A DNA stretch of 64,000 bases from Kiloniella spongiae (GTDB lineage Bacteria; Pseudomonadota; Alphaproteobacteria; Kiloniellales; Kiloniellaceae), in NCBI RefSeq assembly GCF_001026905.1, contig NZ_LAQL01000008.1:232619-296618 (forward strand), read 5' to 3'. Every line of letters starts with the position of its first letter. Position 1 is the first letter of the stretch. Below are positions 27,274 to 36,141 of the stretch, in pieces. The notes below the pieces were generated by a model that worked only from the letters and a program-made list of their open reading frames with translations, was not told where the DNA came from and searched no databases. The position numbers and the translations under genes are program-made.

Positions 27274-27612
27274 ATGGATTATGGTAACTATTTCCAGTTT
27301 TTCCTGAGTCTGATCTTTATTATTGGTCTTATCTTTGCTTTCTCACTTATCGCCAAAAAACTTGGCCTAGGTAATGGTCCCGCGATAACCGGTAACAAAC
27401 TAAAGCGCCTTCAAATCAAAGAAGTTCGACCGCTCGATGCCAAGAGGAAAGTGATCATTGTACAATGTGATAATAAAGAACACATTATTTTGGTTGGCGG
27501 AACAAACGATCTTCTTATTGATTCTATTCCTTGCGGCACCTCATCAAATCAAGCAGCCACTCAGGAAGATGTTATTAATTTCAGGAAACAGGATGAAAAT
27601 TCAGGGGTATGA
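27274..27612 (+). CDS. fliO: Flagellar biosynthesis protein FliO
   Basis: FliO helps assemble FliP into the export gate. The 112-residue protein has one membrane helix (about residues 8-27, FFLSLIFIIGLIFAFSLI). A short soluble domain with LKRLQIKEVRPLDAKRKVII and the ILVGGTNDLLID stretch follows, as in FliO. It overlaps fliP by four bases (ATGA), the common fliO-fliP arrangement. Confidence 0.88.
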   Translation: MDYGNYFQFFLSLIFIIGLIFAFSLIAKKLGLGNGPAITGNKLKRLQIKEVRPLDAKRKVIIVQCDNKEHIILVGGTNDLLIDSIPCGTSSNQAATQEDVINFRKQDENSGV

Positions 27613-28361
27613 CAAAATACTTTAATCCTAAGTTTGTTACCGCTGCCGTACTTGCAACAGGTTTTTCATTCATTCCAGAGCACAGTTGGGCCCAAGCACT
27701 CACGCTTGATTTAAATAATGAGGTGCTTGGATCTGGAAGTGGTCGCATCTTACAGATGCTGGCTCTGCTGACCATCCTCAGTCTGGCCCCTGCCATTCTT
27801 ATGATGGTCACATCTTTTACCAGAATTATTGTCGTTCTATCCTTCATTCGTACCGCGATGGGTATTCAGCAAGCTCCACCAAATACTGTTTTGATCAGCT
27901 TAGCACTCTTCCTAACCGCATTTATTATGACGCCAACAATGGAAAAGGTTTATGAGGACGCAATAAAACCGCTTGTCGATGAAGAAATTTCTGAAATTGA
28001 AGCATGGGACAGAGGCACGGGGCCGATCAGGGATTTTATGCTGCAACACGTCCGGGAAAAGGACCTACGCCTCTTTCTTGATCTTGCTGAGACCGGGGAA
28101 GTCGCAGAGCCATCTGCAACCCCTCTTCGTGCACTTATACCGGCCTTTATGATCAGCGAATTAAGAAGAGCTTTTGAAATTGGCTTCCTTATCTTTCTAC
28201 CCTTTTTGATCATAGACATGGTCGTGGCCTCAGTGCTCATGTCCATGGGTATGATGATGCTACCGCCAATTATGCTCTCGCTGCCCTTTAAGCTAATTTT
28301 CTTTGTGATGGTTGATGGTTGGTATTTGATTGCCGGAAGTTTAGTTCGAAGTTTCGGATAG
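27609..28361 (+). CDS. fliP: Flagellar export gate protein FliP
   Basis: FliP is the core ring of the export gate. The 250-residue precursor has a signal peptide (about residues 1-28). It then shows the family blocks MVTSFTRIIVVLSFIRTAMG, PPNTVLISLALFLT and LRALIPAFMISELRRAFEIG, and ends with LPFKLIFFVMVDGWYL. It is the last gene of the csrA-side plus-strand run. The large convergent gene ends 70 bases away. Confidence 0.97.
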   Translation: MTKYFNPKFVTAAVLATGFSFIPEHSWAQALTLDLNNEVLGSGSGRILQMLALLTILSLAPAILMMVTSFTRIIVVLSFIRTAMGIQQAPPNTVLISLALFLTAFIMTPTMEKVYEDAIKPLVDEEISEIEAWDRGTGPIRDFMLQHVREKDLRLFLDLAETGEVAEPSATPLRALIPAFMISELRRAFEIGFLIFLPFLIIDMVVASVLMSMGMMMLPPIMLSLPFKLIFFVMVDGWYLIAGSLVRSFG

Positions 28362-28431
28362 TTTTCGAAATTCATCAATGCACAGAAACAACCACAAACC
28401 AGATTCGCCAGTTAGCTGAATTCACTGAGCC

Positions 28432-31400
28432 CTAATTGATTTCGCTCAGTGGTGACGCCTTAAGCCGGCTACGATATTGATCCATAAAGGCTTGAACTTG
28501 GGAAATTTGTTTCAGCTCATCCGCGATCGACGTTACAGAACCGGAATTCAGGCTGTTGGTTAAAAGCTTGAACGTATCGTTATGTGTTCCTTTACTCATA
28601 ATAGAGCTATAGCTGTCTCTCAATAGCTTGAGCCCTTCGTTATCCCCGGATAGAGTTTGTGCAATAGCAAGATTAATAACGGCCTGACTTTCTTTGTCAT
28701 TCAAAACACCATCAGCTGAGGGAGAAGCCGGAATCAATTTTCCTAGGACTTTACCTGTCTCTTCCCATTTACGTTGTTTCCAAAGAATGTCAGCTTTCAA
28801 ACGTAAGGCATCAAGACTCTGATCTTCGGCCAATAAATCCAGTGCTTCTTTTTCCTGAGAGAGTTCTGCCAAGGCTCGTGCCCGCAAATGTAAACGTTGC
28901 TGTACCAAATCCGCAGGTAAGTTCTCACTATTTGTTTTATCCAGAGCAACAAGGGTTTCTTCGGCATCTCTTTCAAGCAAACGAATGAGGGCCAAACGAC
29001 TTCCAACACGGGCCTTCTCTTCGCCTTCAAGACGGAAATCAACCTGCTCTTCCAACAAATTACCCGCCTGCTCAAGTAGATCAACATCAACAAGACGATC
29101 AGCCAGCTTGGTAATCATTGTATCCCCCTTGTCACCCAAAGGAGTTAACTCTTTAAACTCTTCGTATAGAGCAATAGAAGACAGCGGAGGTATTCTTTTC
29201 CCACCATCATCAATATACATACCTTCAAAAATTTCTTGCATCCGCTTAGCAATTTTATCGGCACGTTCAGAGTGCGGAAAATAAGATGCTGCCTGTCGCA
29301 ACGAGTGTAAGCTTTTTCTGAAATCCAGAATATCGGCGTAACGGTCCCCCAACTCACTCAGAATAGCAAATTCGAACTTGTCGCCTCGCCAAGCAAATCT
29401 GAGTTGCTCGAGTTGTTCGATCCCCTCCTCCTGCGTAATGGTTCCCTCGTCCATACCCAACTTCGCAAGAGCATGTCGCGCTCGGGCACTTGTCGGACGA
29501 TGCCTGTTATACTTCAGGCCATTCCATATAGCTCGCGCTTCTTCAGGAAAACCATCTTGAAGTAACCTTTGCCCCTCAAGAAAATCTGCCTGGGCTTTTT
29601 CAAACTCGATTGGATTTCCCGATAGAACTTCACCTATGAACAAGCTCGCGCTTCCTGTATCCCCCACATTCAATTTCGAATCAGCCGCCAGCAAATACAG
29701 CTTGTTTCGGATGTTCTGAGGAAAGTCATCCATCAATTTCTCTGTTTGTGTAAACCCAATCGCCGCAGGCCCCCAATCTTGACCCGATGCAGCAAGGGCA
29801 GCTTGCCATAAGTTAGCTTCCCATTCCCCAGCAAGCACAGGACTAGAGAGCGTCTTTTGCGCTTCATCAAATTTATCACTTAAAAATTGAGAGGCCCCCA
29901 ATAGAAGCTGATAGGAAGGATCATCACTTAACCGGCGATTTTCTTGACCAATGAGCTTTAACATACCCGCAGCTTCAGCAACACGGCCATGGGCAAAAAA
30001 GAACCGAGCCAGATCCAATCGCGCCAAGCCCTGCTGCATGCCTGTGGTTTCAACCGTTGCTCGCTGTAAATCTTGTAAGTTACGTAGATAATCGTCCTCA
30101 CTGCCCAACCGATCAACATTCAAATTAAGCATCCGCGAAGGTTCTGAGGGGGTAATCTCACCACTACGAGGGAGTGATCTCGCAGTTTCGTCAGAAACAA
30201 TCAATTGGTCACGACTACGAACCACAACTGCACGAGGCGTCAGAGCAACAATTAAACCCTCCGCTGTTGGCTGTAGAACAACCCCTTGATAGGAAGGCAA
30301 GGACCTGAACTGTGGAAACTCGTCAATATTGGATGACCCAAGATTGGGCTCTCCAATAGGCGCAACAATCAACCTATCGCCAAGCTCAGGATGAGAGAGC
30401 GATAATAAACGACTAACTGACTTAACGAGGAACCGAACTTCCGGCCCATCTTCACCTTCGCCCAAAACATTGGAAATGGACTGTACAGGCAAAGGGGAAC
30501 GACGACGGATATCGACAATCCAGGTATTATCTTCCTTACTGAGCCTTGGGACCTGTGTAACAGGAGCCGTAAGACGAACCACAGTAGCCCCGGAAACCTT
30601 CTGGGTATCAACAGGCGCAAAGTGCGGTACCATTGCTCCGATGGCTTCTGCCAGATTGTCTGGCCCTTCACGGTCAAAAACGAGCCAAAGATGCTCACCT
30701 CGACGAAAAACAACAGCCCCGGTTGGCCCATCCCAATTAAAATTCAAAATTGTTGGCGGTAACAAATCCGCGGAACGCCCTGGTGGAGGAACAAGATTGG
30801 GAATTTCCAACGGCTCGGTGAGAGTAACAAGATCCTGCTCAATTCCAACCTCACCGTCCTCATCGGCCCTGTCATCGTCGACCAACTTGAACTCTGACAA
30901 TTTGACGGGACCAGAATTGTTTCCCTGTGGTGTGGAAAGCCTTTTTTTATTACTTGGCTTTATTATATCATTTTTCTTATCTAAGGTTTCAGCCTGATCA
31001 TCACTGTTATCCTCTTTAGCTCTAGAATTATCAGCTACATTTACACTTTTCTTTGCCTCAATCGTTTCGGTTTCCTTTGCAGTCTCAGTAGCCTTGGAAC
31101 CCGTTGGCTTCGGTAAGAGAGATAAAGGACCAGGCCCCGCTAACTCCTGCAGCTCAGGCAAAGTAATTGAAGTCGTCTCGGATGCATCCTCAATCTTCTT
31201 TTTTAGCGCTTGAGCCGTTTCGGCCTTAGGAACATTCTCTTCTTTATTCTTTGAGTTTGTTTTATCCTTAGTTGCCGTTTGCTCATTTACCTTATTTGGC
31301 ACCTTATCCGATTGCTTGTCAGAGTTGATCAATACGTTTGTGTTGGTCACTTTAGCAGGTTGAACATCAATAACCGATTTAGATCCGACATTAAAAAGAC

Positions 31401-32058
31401 GCGCCTGTGCCTGCGGTACAAGCCCAAACTCAACAGTCAATTTTGGCTCTGTCGAAACAACCCGCCCCTTTTGCACAAAGGGCATCTTCTGCTTGTTCAA
31501 TTTTCGAAGATCAACTGTAGCACCTTCATTAAAACGAACAGTAAGCGTATTCCCAGATTGAGATAGAGTTCCTTTGACTTTTTCCGACCAGTCAAAAACA
31601 AGTCGATTATAATCAGGGTGCTCAGCAAAGCGGAAGCCAACGCCTAGTATAGACGCACTCGTTGTTTTTTGCGGTGACTGATTTGAAGGTTGGGTTAAGT
31701 CAACTTGCAGATCGACAATAATTTTTGTCCCAGCTTTGAATGTCTTAAGTGAAAAGTCATCAAGCAAAGGAAAAGTCAGAACTTTTTTACCCGAATCAAT
31801 CGAAGGTTTTCCCGTAAACCCCTTTATACCCTGTGAAACTTTATCCAGCTGATAGTCCGCAGCGTTGTCAAACTCTACAATCAACTGCCCGTTATCTATT
31901 TTTGCGCTATAAGACACTTGCCGTGGCCAATCAAAAACAATGCGGCCATAACCAGGATGGATTCCTGCTCTTACAGGAATTTCCTGAGCATCAGGAGCTG
32001 AGGAAAAAACCAACAAAAACGCCCCTGCCAGAAATATTTGGCATAGCGCTTTAATCAC
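28432..32058 (-). CDS. Large secreted protein with AMIN-like and TPR-like repeats, motility-linked
   Basis: This 1208-residue protein has a signal peptide (about 1-24). Two or more AMIN-like beta modules follow: one around residues 28-115 with GYGRIVFDW, the next around 148-240 with DYNRLVFDW, and a weaker one around 440-520. A Lys/Glu/Thr-rich linker spans about 245-400. The C-terminal half (about 680-1200) is alpha-helical and repeat-like, with LARFFFAHGRVAEAAGMLKL and similar TPR-style units. The start is GTG at 32058, overlapping the motB stop (GTGA). AMIN modules bind peptidoglycan or polymers at the cell envelope. Coupling to motB suggests a role in anchoring or organising the motor in the periplasm. 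I know no named homologue. Confidence 0.7.
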   Translation of the reverse strand: MIKALCQIFLAGAFLLVFSSAPDAQEIPVRAGIHPGYGRIVFDWPRQVSYSAKIDNGQLIVEFDNAADYQLDKVSQGIKGFTGKPSIDSGKKVLTFPLLDDFSLKTFKAGTKIIVDLQVDLTQPSNQSPQKTTSASILGVGFRFAEHPDYNRLVFDWSEKVKGTLSQSGNTLTVRFNEGATVDLRKLNKQKMPFVQKGRVVSTEPKLTVEFGLVPQAQARLFNVGSKSVIDVQPAKVTNTNVLINSDKQSDKVPNKVNEQTATKDKTNSKNKEENVPKAETAQALKKKIEDASETTSITLPELQELAGPGPLSLLPKPTGSKATETAKETETIEAKKSVNVADNSRAKEDNSDDQAETLDKKNDIIKPSNKKRLSTPQGNNSGPVKLSEFKLVDDDRADEDGEVGIEQDLVTLTEPLEIPNLVPPPGRSADLLPPTILNFNWDGPTGAVVFRRGEHLWLVFDREGPDNLAEAIGAMVPHFAPVDTQKVSGATVVRLTAPVTQVPRLSKEDNTWIVDIRRRSPLPVQSISNVLGEGEDGPEVRFLVKSVSRLLSLSHPELGDRLIVAPIGEPNLGSSNIDEFPQFRSLPSYQGVVLQPTAEGLIVALTPRAVVVRSRDQLIVSDETARSLPRSGEITPSEPSRMLNLNVDRLGSEDDYLRNLQDLQRATVETTGMQQGLARLDLARFFFAHGRVAEAAGMLKLIGQENRRLSDDPSYQLLLGASQFLSDKFDEAQKTLSSPVLAGEWEANLWQAALAASGQDWGPAAIGFTQTEKLMDDFPQNIRNKLYLLAADSKLNVGDTGSASLFIGEVLSGNPIEFEKAQADFLEGQRLLQDGFPEEARAIWNGLKYNRHRPTSARARHALAKLGMDEGTITQEEGIEQLEQLRFAWRGDKFEFAILSELGDRYADILDFRKSLHSLRQAASYFPHSERADKIAKRMQEIFEGMYIDDGGKRIPPLSSIALYEEFKELTPLGDKGDTMITKLADRLVDVDLLEQAGNLLEEQVDFRLEGEEKARVGSRLALIRLLERDAEETLVALDKTNSENLPADLVQQRLHLRARALAELSQEKEALDLLAEDQSLDALRLKADILWKQRKWEETGKVLGKLIPASPSADGVLNDKESQAVINLAIAQTLSGDNEGLKLLRDSYSSIMSKGTHNDTFKLLTNSLNSGSVTSIADELKQISQVQAFMDQYRSRLKASPLSEIN

Positions 32059-32951
32059 CTATTTTCTCCTGCATAGGAATGCACAATAATATCAACACGG
32101 CGCGCGAGTTTTTTCCTTTGATCTTCGGGTAAGCTGTCGGCTATCTCATCATAACGCGAATCACCGTACCCGCGCGATAAAATTGTACTCTTATATCCAG
32201 TTTTTTCCAATAAACCAGCAACATAGTCAGCTCTCGCAACAGATAATGGCCAGTTTGTTTGAAATTCCTGCTGTCCTGATGGGATTGCCGGATCTGCATG
32301 ACCCGCAATTTCAATCAGGTTATCAATGTTTTGAAATATCCTACCCAACCTGCGTAGAACAGGTTTAGCTTCATCCGAGGGTTCAATCGCACCAGTCGGA
32401 AATAGAATATCACCAGGAACAGAAATTACGATACTATCTTCCAACCTCGTCAGAATAGCCTGAGACAGATCTTTATCTTCTTTAAATTTTTCAGACAGCA
32501 AAGCCTGTAGATAATCCAAGTCTTCTCCGGGAATAAAATCAACCGGTTCCATCGTTAAACTTTTCGCAGGTTTGGGTTCAGCAGTAATTCTTTCAATTTT
32601 TAAATTACTGGAAAGTGAATCAACCAAATTCCGCCATTGTTTTTCCTCCATTACAGACATCGAGTACAACAGAACAAAAAAAGTTAGCATTAACGCAACC
32701 AGATCGGTAAAGGTTACCATCCAGCTCGAGCCATAGTTCACAGCAACAGCCTGTTCGTTTTTCCTTCTGTTCGTCAAAGCCATGGATTTAGAAATACTCA
32801 ACGACTCAACTTTTTGATCGCTGTTTTCTTTACTCTTACCCCCAGAGATATTTTTGCTATTTTCGTAAACTTTATCGACACCAACAGAAGCTCGTTTTTG
32901 ATTATCCCGCTTGCTACTTCCATTATTATTTGTCTTCCCCTGATCTGCCAT
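32055..32951 (-). CDS. motB: MotB-like stator subunit with OmpA domain
   Basis: MotB anchors the proton-driven stator to peptidoglycan. The 298-residue protein has a basic cytoplasmic N terminus of about 70 residues. One membrane helix follows with FTDLVALMLTFFVLL, holding the conserved proton-carrying Asp83, and then a plug/linker. The C-terminal OmpA domain has ILFPTGAIEP, GHADP, NWPLSVARADYV and RRVDIIV. It overlaps the preceding MotB-like gene by one base (TAATG). No MotA gene is present in the window, so its partner must be elsewhere. Confidence 0.88.
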   Translation of the reverse strand: MADQGKTNNNGSSKRDNQKRASVGVDKVYENSKNISGGKSKENSDQKVESLSISKSMALTNRRKNEQAVAVNYGSSWMVTFTDLVALMLTFFVLLYSMSVMEEKQWRNLVDSLSSNLKIERITAEPKPAKSLTMEPVDFIPGEDLDYLQALLSEKFKEDKDLSQAILTRLEDSIVISVPGDILFPTGAIEPSDEAKPVLRRLGRIFQNIDNLIEIAGHADPAIPSGQQEFQTNWPLSVARADYVAGLLEKTGYKSTILSRGYGDSRYDEIADSLPEDQRKKLARRVDIIVHSYAGENR

Positions 32952-33640
32952 TACCTTTCCTCTCTGTAAGAGCTAAAAGTAATATTTGGAGGAACCTGGT
33001 CGTATATCCGAATAACTACAAAAACAGAGCCCGCTCTATTTGGTTGTAATCCGACGGCCAATCTTTCTTTGGGAATACCTGCTGTAAGAACCTCGTTTGC
33101 AGTAACTTCCAAACGCTTCAGGATTAAATCAAATGACACAACCTGAGTGTCTGTATTACGTGCAGTAGTTCCGTAAAGAAACTCAAATTCATAGTAACTG
33201 CCTTCGGCATCAAGTTTTTGAAGAGACTGAGCCAGTCTTTTGAGAAGAAGCTCTCGCCCAGAAGCAAGTTCAACTTCATCACCGAGAAACATCGCATCAA
33301 CAGGCAGCTTTAAACGTAAAAAATTTTGCGTGCTCCCCTGCTCTCTTTCCACAGCCGGAATCGTTGTTTCAAACAGTCTCTCAATTTCGGTGACGAGATC
33401 AGCTTTATCATCAAGATTATCAAGTGCCTGATCAAAAGAGGCATAGCGTTCCATATGACTGGCATCGCCCCGGAAAGTATTATTAACAGATTCCAGAACA
33501 GCCCTAGCCTTCTCTTCTTCATAAGAAGAAATTGCATTAAGCATAATGAAAAAAGCCAAAAGCAGGAGCTTAAGGCTTAATAAAGCGATATAATTTCGAT
33601 CGCCATCATCTCGGCGTGTGCGAAATAAAGGCCCAAGCAT
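32951..33640 (-). CDS. MotB-like protein lacking the proton-carrying Asp
   Basis: This 229-residue protein has one membrane helix near the N terminus. It aligns without gaps to that of the next gene: LSLKLLLLAFFIMLNAIS against TDLVALMLTFFVLLYSMS. Asp83 of MotB corresponds to Ser22 here, so it could not carry protons in the same way. The helix is followed by a Glu-rich stretch (SYEEEKARAVLESV) like MotB. The C-terminal part is a degenerate OmpA-like fold (AMFLGDEVELASGRELLLKR) without the GHAD and LSxxRA motifs. It could form a mixed stator dimer or a scaffold. It is translationally coupled to motB and five bases behind cheZ. Confidence 0.7.
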   Translation of the reverse strand: MLGPLFRTRRDDGDRNYIALLSLKLLLLAFFIMLNAISSYEEEKARAVLESVNNTFRGDASHMERYASFDQALDNLDDKADLVTEIERLFETTIPAVEREQGSTQNFLRLKLPVDAMFLGDEVELASGRELLLKRLAQSLQKLDAEGSYYEFEFLYGTTARNTDTQVVSFDLILKRLEVTANEVLTAGIPKERLAVGLQPNRAGSVFVVIRIYDQVPPNITFSSYREER

Positions 33641-33645
33641 ATCAA

Positions 33646-34296
33646 CTAATCAAATCCCATTAACGCATCGATATCATCTTGGCTAACACCTTCGCCTGGT
33701 AGCTGTGGGCCATTTAGCAGATCTTCATCTGGTCTTTCCACACCATCCGCACGTTTTGGTGTTGTTTTTGCCCCTGTTGCATCTGGTAAAAATTCCTCAC
33801 CACCAAATGCACCAAGTAATTTATCAACTTTAATTTCGACATGCTGAAGGGCATTCACAACTCTTGAAATACGTTGCCCTGTAATGTCTTGAAAACTGCA
33901 GGCTTCATAAACTTGAGTTACAGCATCATTTATTTTGTCAGAAACATCTGAATCTTCAATTTTTTCAGACACCTCTTCTAAAGTCTCCATAGCCGACAAG
34001 ATGTTGTGGGTGGCTTGTTCTGTAGCCCCCACAATCGCATCCAGTTCATCAGCCGCGGTCGGAAGAAAGTCACTTTTAATTTCATCAGGCCTCAAGGAAG
34101 CCAATTGCGTTTTCATATCGTGAATATAACTTGCAACAGACCCAATCTCAGCCAAAAGCTTGTGATTGGTTTCAACTGCATCTTCACCAAAATTTTGCAA
34201 TAAGCTATCCACTAATGCCTCAAGATCAGAATCTTGCGCATTAATGTCAAAAGCCTTTAGTTTTTCGAGTAACTCTTCTCTGACCGGATTGGCCAT
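33646..34296 (-). CDS. cheZ: Chemotaxis phosphatase CheZ-family protein
   Basis: CheZ removes the phosphate from CheY-P to reset the motor. The 216-residue helical protein has the active-site block ACSFQDITGQRISRVVNALQ, containing the catalytic Gln, within a long four-helix bundle. A C-terminal tail ends DDIDALMGFD, the usual CheY-binding peptide. It lies 12 bases behind cheY. Length and both motifs fit CheZ. Confidence 0.9.
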   Translation of the reverse strand: MANPVREELLEKLKAFDINAQDSDLEALVDSLLQNFGEDAVETNHKLLAEIGSVASYIHDMKTQLASLRPDEIKSDFLPTAADELDAIVGATEQATHNILSAMETLEEVSEKIEDSDVSDKINDAVTQVYEACSFQDITGQRISRVVNALQHVEIKVDKLLGAFGGEEFLPDATGAKTTPKRADGVERPDEDLLNGPQLPGEGVSQDDIDALMGFD

Positions 34297-34308
34297 AACA
34301 CTTACCCC

Positions 34309-34698
34309 TTAGAAGTTTCCAAGTACTGCAATTAACTTCTTTTTGAGGGTCGCAGCATTGAAAGGCTTCACAATATAATTGTTCACACCCGCCTGTTTTG
34401 CAGCGATGACGTTTTCTGTTTTACTCTCAGCAGTAACCATAATGAAAGACAAGTCTTTCAAATGCGCATCTGCACGGCATTCTTTGAGCAGCTGAAGACC
34501 ACTCATTGGCTCCATATTCCAGTCAGAAATGACCAGACTATATTGCTTGCCACGTAACTTTTGTAACGCACTGCTGCCGTCTGTTGCTTCATCAACATTG
34601 TTGAAGCCTAACTGCTTGAGCAAATTGCGCACAATACGCAACATGGTTTTATAATCATCCACGATGAGGATTGGCATATTCATGTCGACATCCGACAT
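34309..34698 (-). CDS. cheY: Chemotaxis response regulator CheY
   Basis: This 129-residue single receiver domain carries the signal from receptors to the flagellar switch. It shows the acidic pair in LIVDDYKT, the acceptor Asp in [11 protein letters not shown], the Thr in IMVTAES and the Lys in YIVKPF, all in CheY positions, with no output domain. I start it at the ATG at 34698, six bases behind GGGAG. The longer frame from TTG at 34704 adds only two residues. It begins a new transcript after the terminator behind motE and is followed by cheZ. Confidence 0.94.
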   Translation of the reverse strand: MSDVDMNMPILIVDDYKTMLRIVRNLLKQLGFNNVDEATDGSSALQKLRGKQYSLVISDWNMEPMSGLQLLKECRADAHLKDLSFIMVTAESKTENVIAAKQAGVNNYIVKPFNAATLKKKLIAVLGNF

Positions 34699-34839
34699 CA
34701 GCAACTCCCTTAACTATCTCTCTGCACACACATTCGCATAAATTGTGATTTTAAGCTATCAGCATAGAATTAACGCAGTGTAAACAAACCACAGCTTTTC
34801 AAGATCTTAGACTTTTATTTTTACAAAAAATTCAACATC

Positions 34840-34880
34840 AAAAAAACGAAAGCCCCATATCTCAACGGATACAGGGCTTA
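34840..34880 (-). terminator. Terminator after the fliL-motE run
   Basis: On the minus strand AAGCCC pairs with GGGCTT around a TATC/GATA inner pair, and is followed by TCG and a run of seven T. It separates motE from cheY. Confidence 0.8.
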
Positions 34881-34938
34881 TTTAAGGCTAAGAGATGGTC
34901 ATAAAGAAAATTAACCATAATTCCTATTAGGGATTCGA

Positions 34939-35643
34939 TTACTCTTTTGATAGGGGTAATTCTCTTCTTTGTGCCAACTCAAGCGTGATTTCTTTTGCTC
35001 TTTTTGGATTCATACTTGCCAGAATCGGCGCCGTTTTTCTTTCTTTCATCCGCTCGACAACCCCCAGCAACACAATCATATCCAGCTCTTCAAAAATCCG
35101 GGCCGCATCTTTAGGCTTCATACTTTCATATATCTTCACCAAACTCAGCATCTGTTTCTCGCCTTGTTCGTCGTGCTGAACAATCAATCCCTCAATTGTA
35201 TTTTGAAGCTTGCCAAGTTCTGCAATTTTTTCATCTATTCGGCGCTCTGCAGCCAGCAAAAGAGTTTCTCTCTGTTCGACATCACGTTCGCGAATTTCAA
35301 GCTGCTCTCTTCTCGCTGATAAAGATTGAAGTAATTCAATTTCTTCATCAGTCATCGAAAATGGATCCGCTTCAATTCCTTGAACTTTTGGAATTTCTTT
35401 AACTTCCCCGCTTACAGAAGCAGTCTCAGGCGTATTCTCCGGATCAGTCTCTTCTGCTGTTATGCCTTCTTCTTTATTCTCCAGTACTTCTGTTTCCGCT
35501 TGTTCTTCGGTTGTTTTTTCAGCGTCAGGCGCAGCTTGCGCAAAAGCTTCACCCGACTGATTAAGTCCTTCCCAAACTCCCCCGGCCTTTACAAGCAAAG
35601 TCAATGAAGACACAGCAATTAATACAGGCAGCAAACGCATCAT
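34939..35643 (-). CDS. MotE-like flagellar motor protein
   Basis: This 234-residue protein has an N-terminal signal or anchor (about residues 3-20), an acidic linker rich in Glu and Thr, and a long coiled coil (about 100-155). The C-terminal domain contains YESMKPKDAARIFEELD and ASMNPKRAKEITLELA. That C-terminal block is shared with MotE and the MgtE N domain. In rhizobia MotE is a periplasmic chaperone that stabilises MotC, the stator-activating protein. The position after fliM and DUF6468 is the usual one in Rhodospirillales. A strong terminator follows. Confidence 0.8.
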   Translation of the reverse strand: MMRLLPVLIAVSSLTLLVKAGGVWEGLNQSGEAFAQAAPDAEKTTEEQAETEVLENKEEGITAEETDPENTPETASVSGEVKEIPKVQGIEADPFSMTDEEIELLQSLSARREQLEIRERDVEQRETLLLAAERRIDEKIAELGKLQNTIEGLIVQHDEQGEKQMLSLVKIYESMKPKDAARIFEELDMIVLLGVVERMKERKTAPILASMNPKRAKEITLELAQRRELPLSKE

Positions 35644-35652
35644 ATATTCTCC

Positions 35653-36138
35653 TTAACGCATGCCTTTGAGGGTTTTCAAAAGGTCTTCTGCAGCAGGGGA
35701 CAAATCTTTTTTTGCTTCCCCATCTTTATGAGCTAACTTGGCTTTGTCTTTTTTGACATCACCAGACTTTACTCCTTTGGGAAGAACTGTTTCAGGTGAT
35801 TTCTGTCGGGCCAAACCAAGATCTTCTTCCAACCGATCCGCAACGACTTCGGCTCGATCAACCAAGTAACTAAGATCAGATAGGATCCCGTCGGCTTTAA
35901 CTGTATTTTCTTTAAGACCAGATCCAGTATCAGAAGCATGGATTTTAAACTCGGCCAAACTTTTTTCTGCCTTTGCCGTTGTCTCTGCAAATGAGACAAT
36001 TAGCCCTTCCATTTCAGCCTTGGCTTCCCGAAGGGCATCCAGCTTTTTATTTAAGATCACTGCATAGACAATCGTTGCCACAAGTAAGATTGCAACAAGA
36101 ATATTAAATCCAAGCTCGATACTTGAAATATCTAACAT
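35653..36138 (-). CDS. DUF6468-like membrane protein next to fliM
   Basis: This 161-residue protein has one N-terminal membrane helix (about residues 8-28). A long coiled-coil region follows (about 32-120, KKLDALREAKAEMEGLIVSF), and then a Lys-rich tail. I assign it to the DUF6468 family from its size, layout and place between fliM and motE, which is conserved in alphaproteobacteria. The function is unknown, and co-location suggests a motor or switch accessory. It starts four bases after the fliM stop. Confidence 0.65.
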   Translation of the reverse strand: MLDISSIELGFNILVAILLVATIVYAVILNKKLDALREAKAEMEGLIVSFAETTAKAEKSLAEFKIHASDTGSGLKENTVKADGILSDLSYLVDRAEVVADRLEEDLGLARQKSPETVLPKGVKSGDVKKDKAKLAHKDGEAKKDLSPAAEDLLKTLKGMR

Positions 36139-36141
36139 CGC

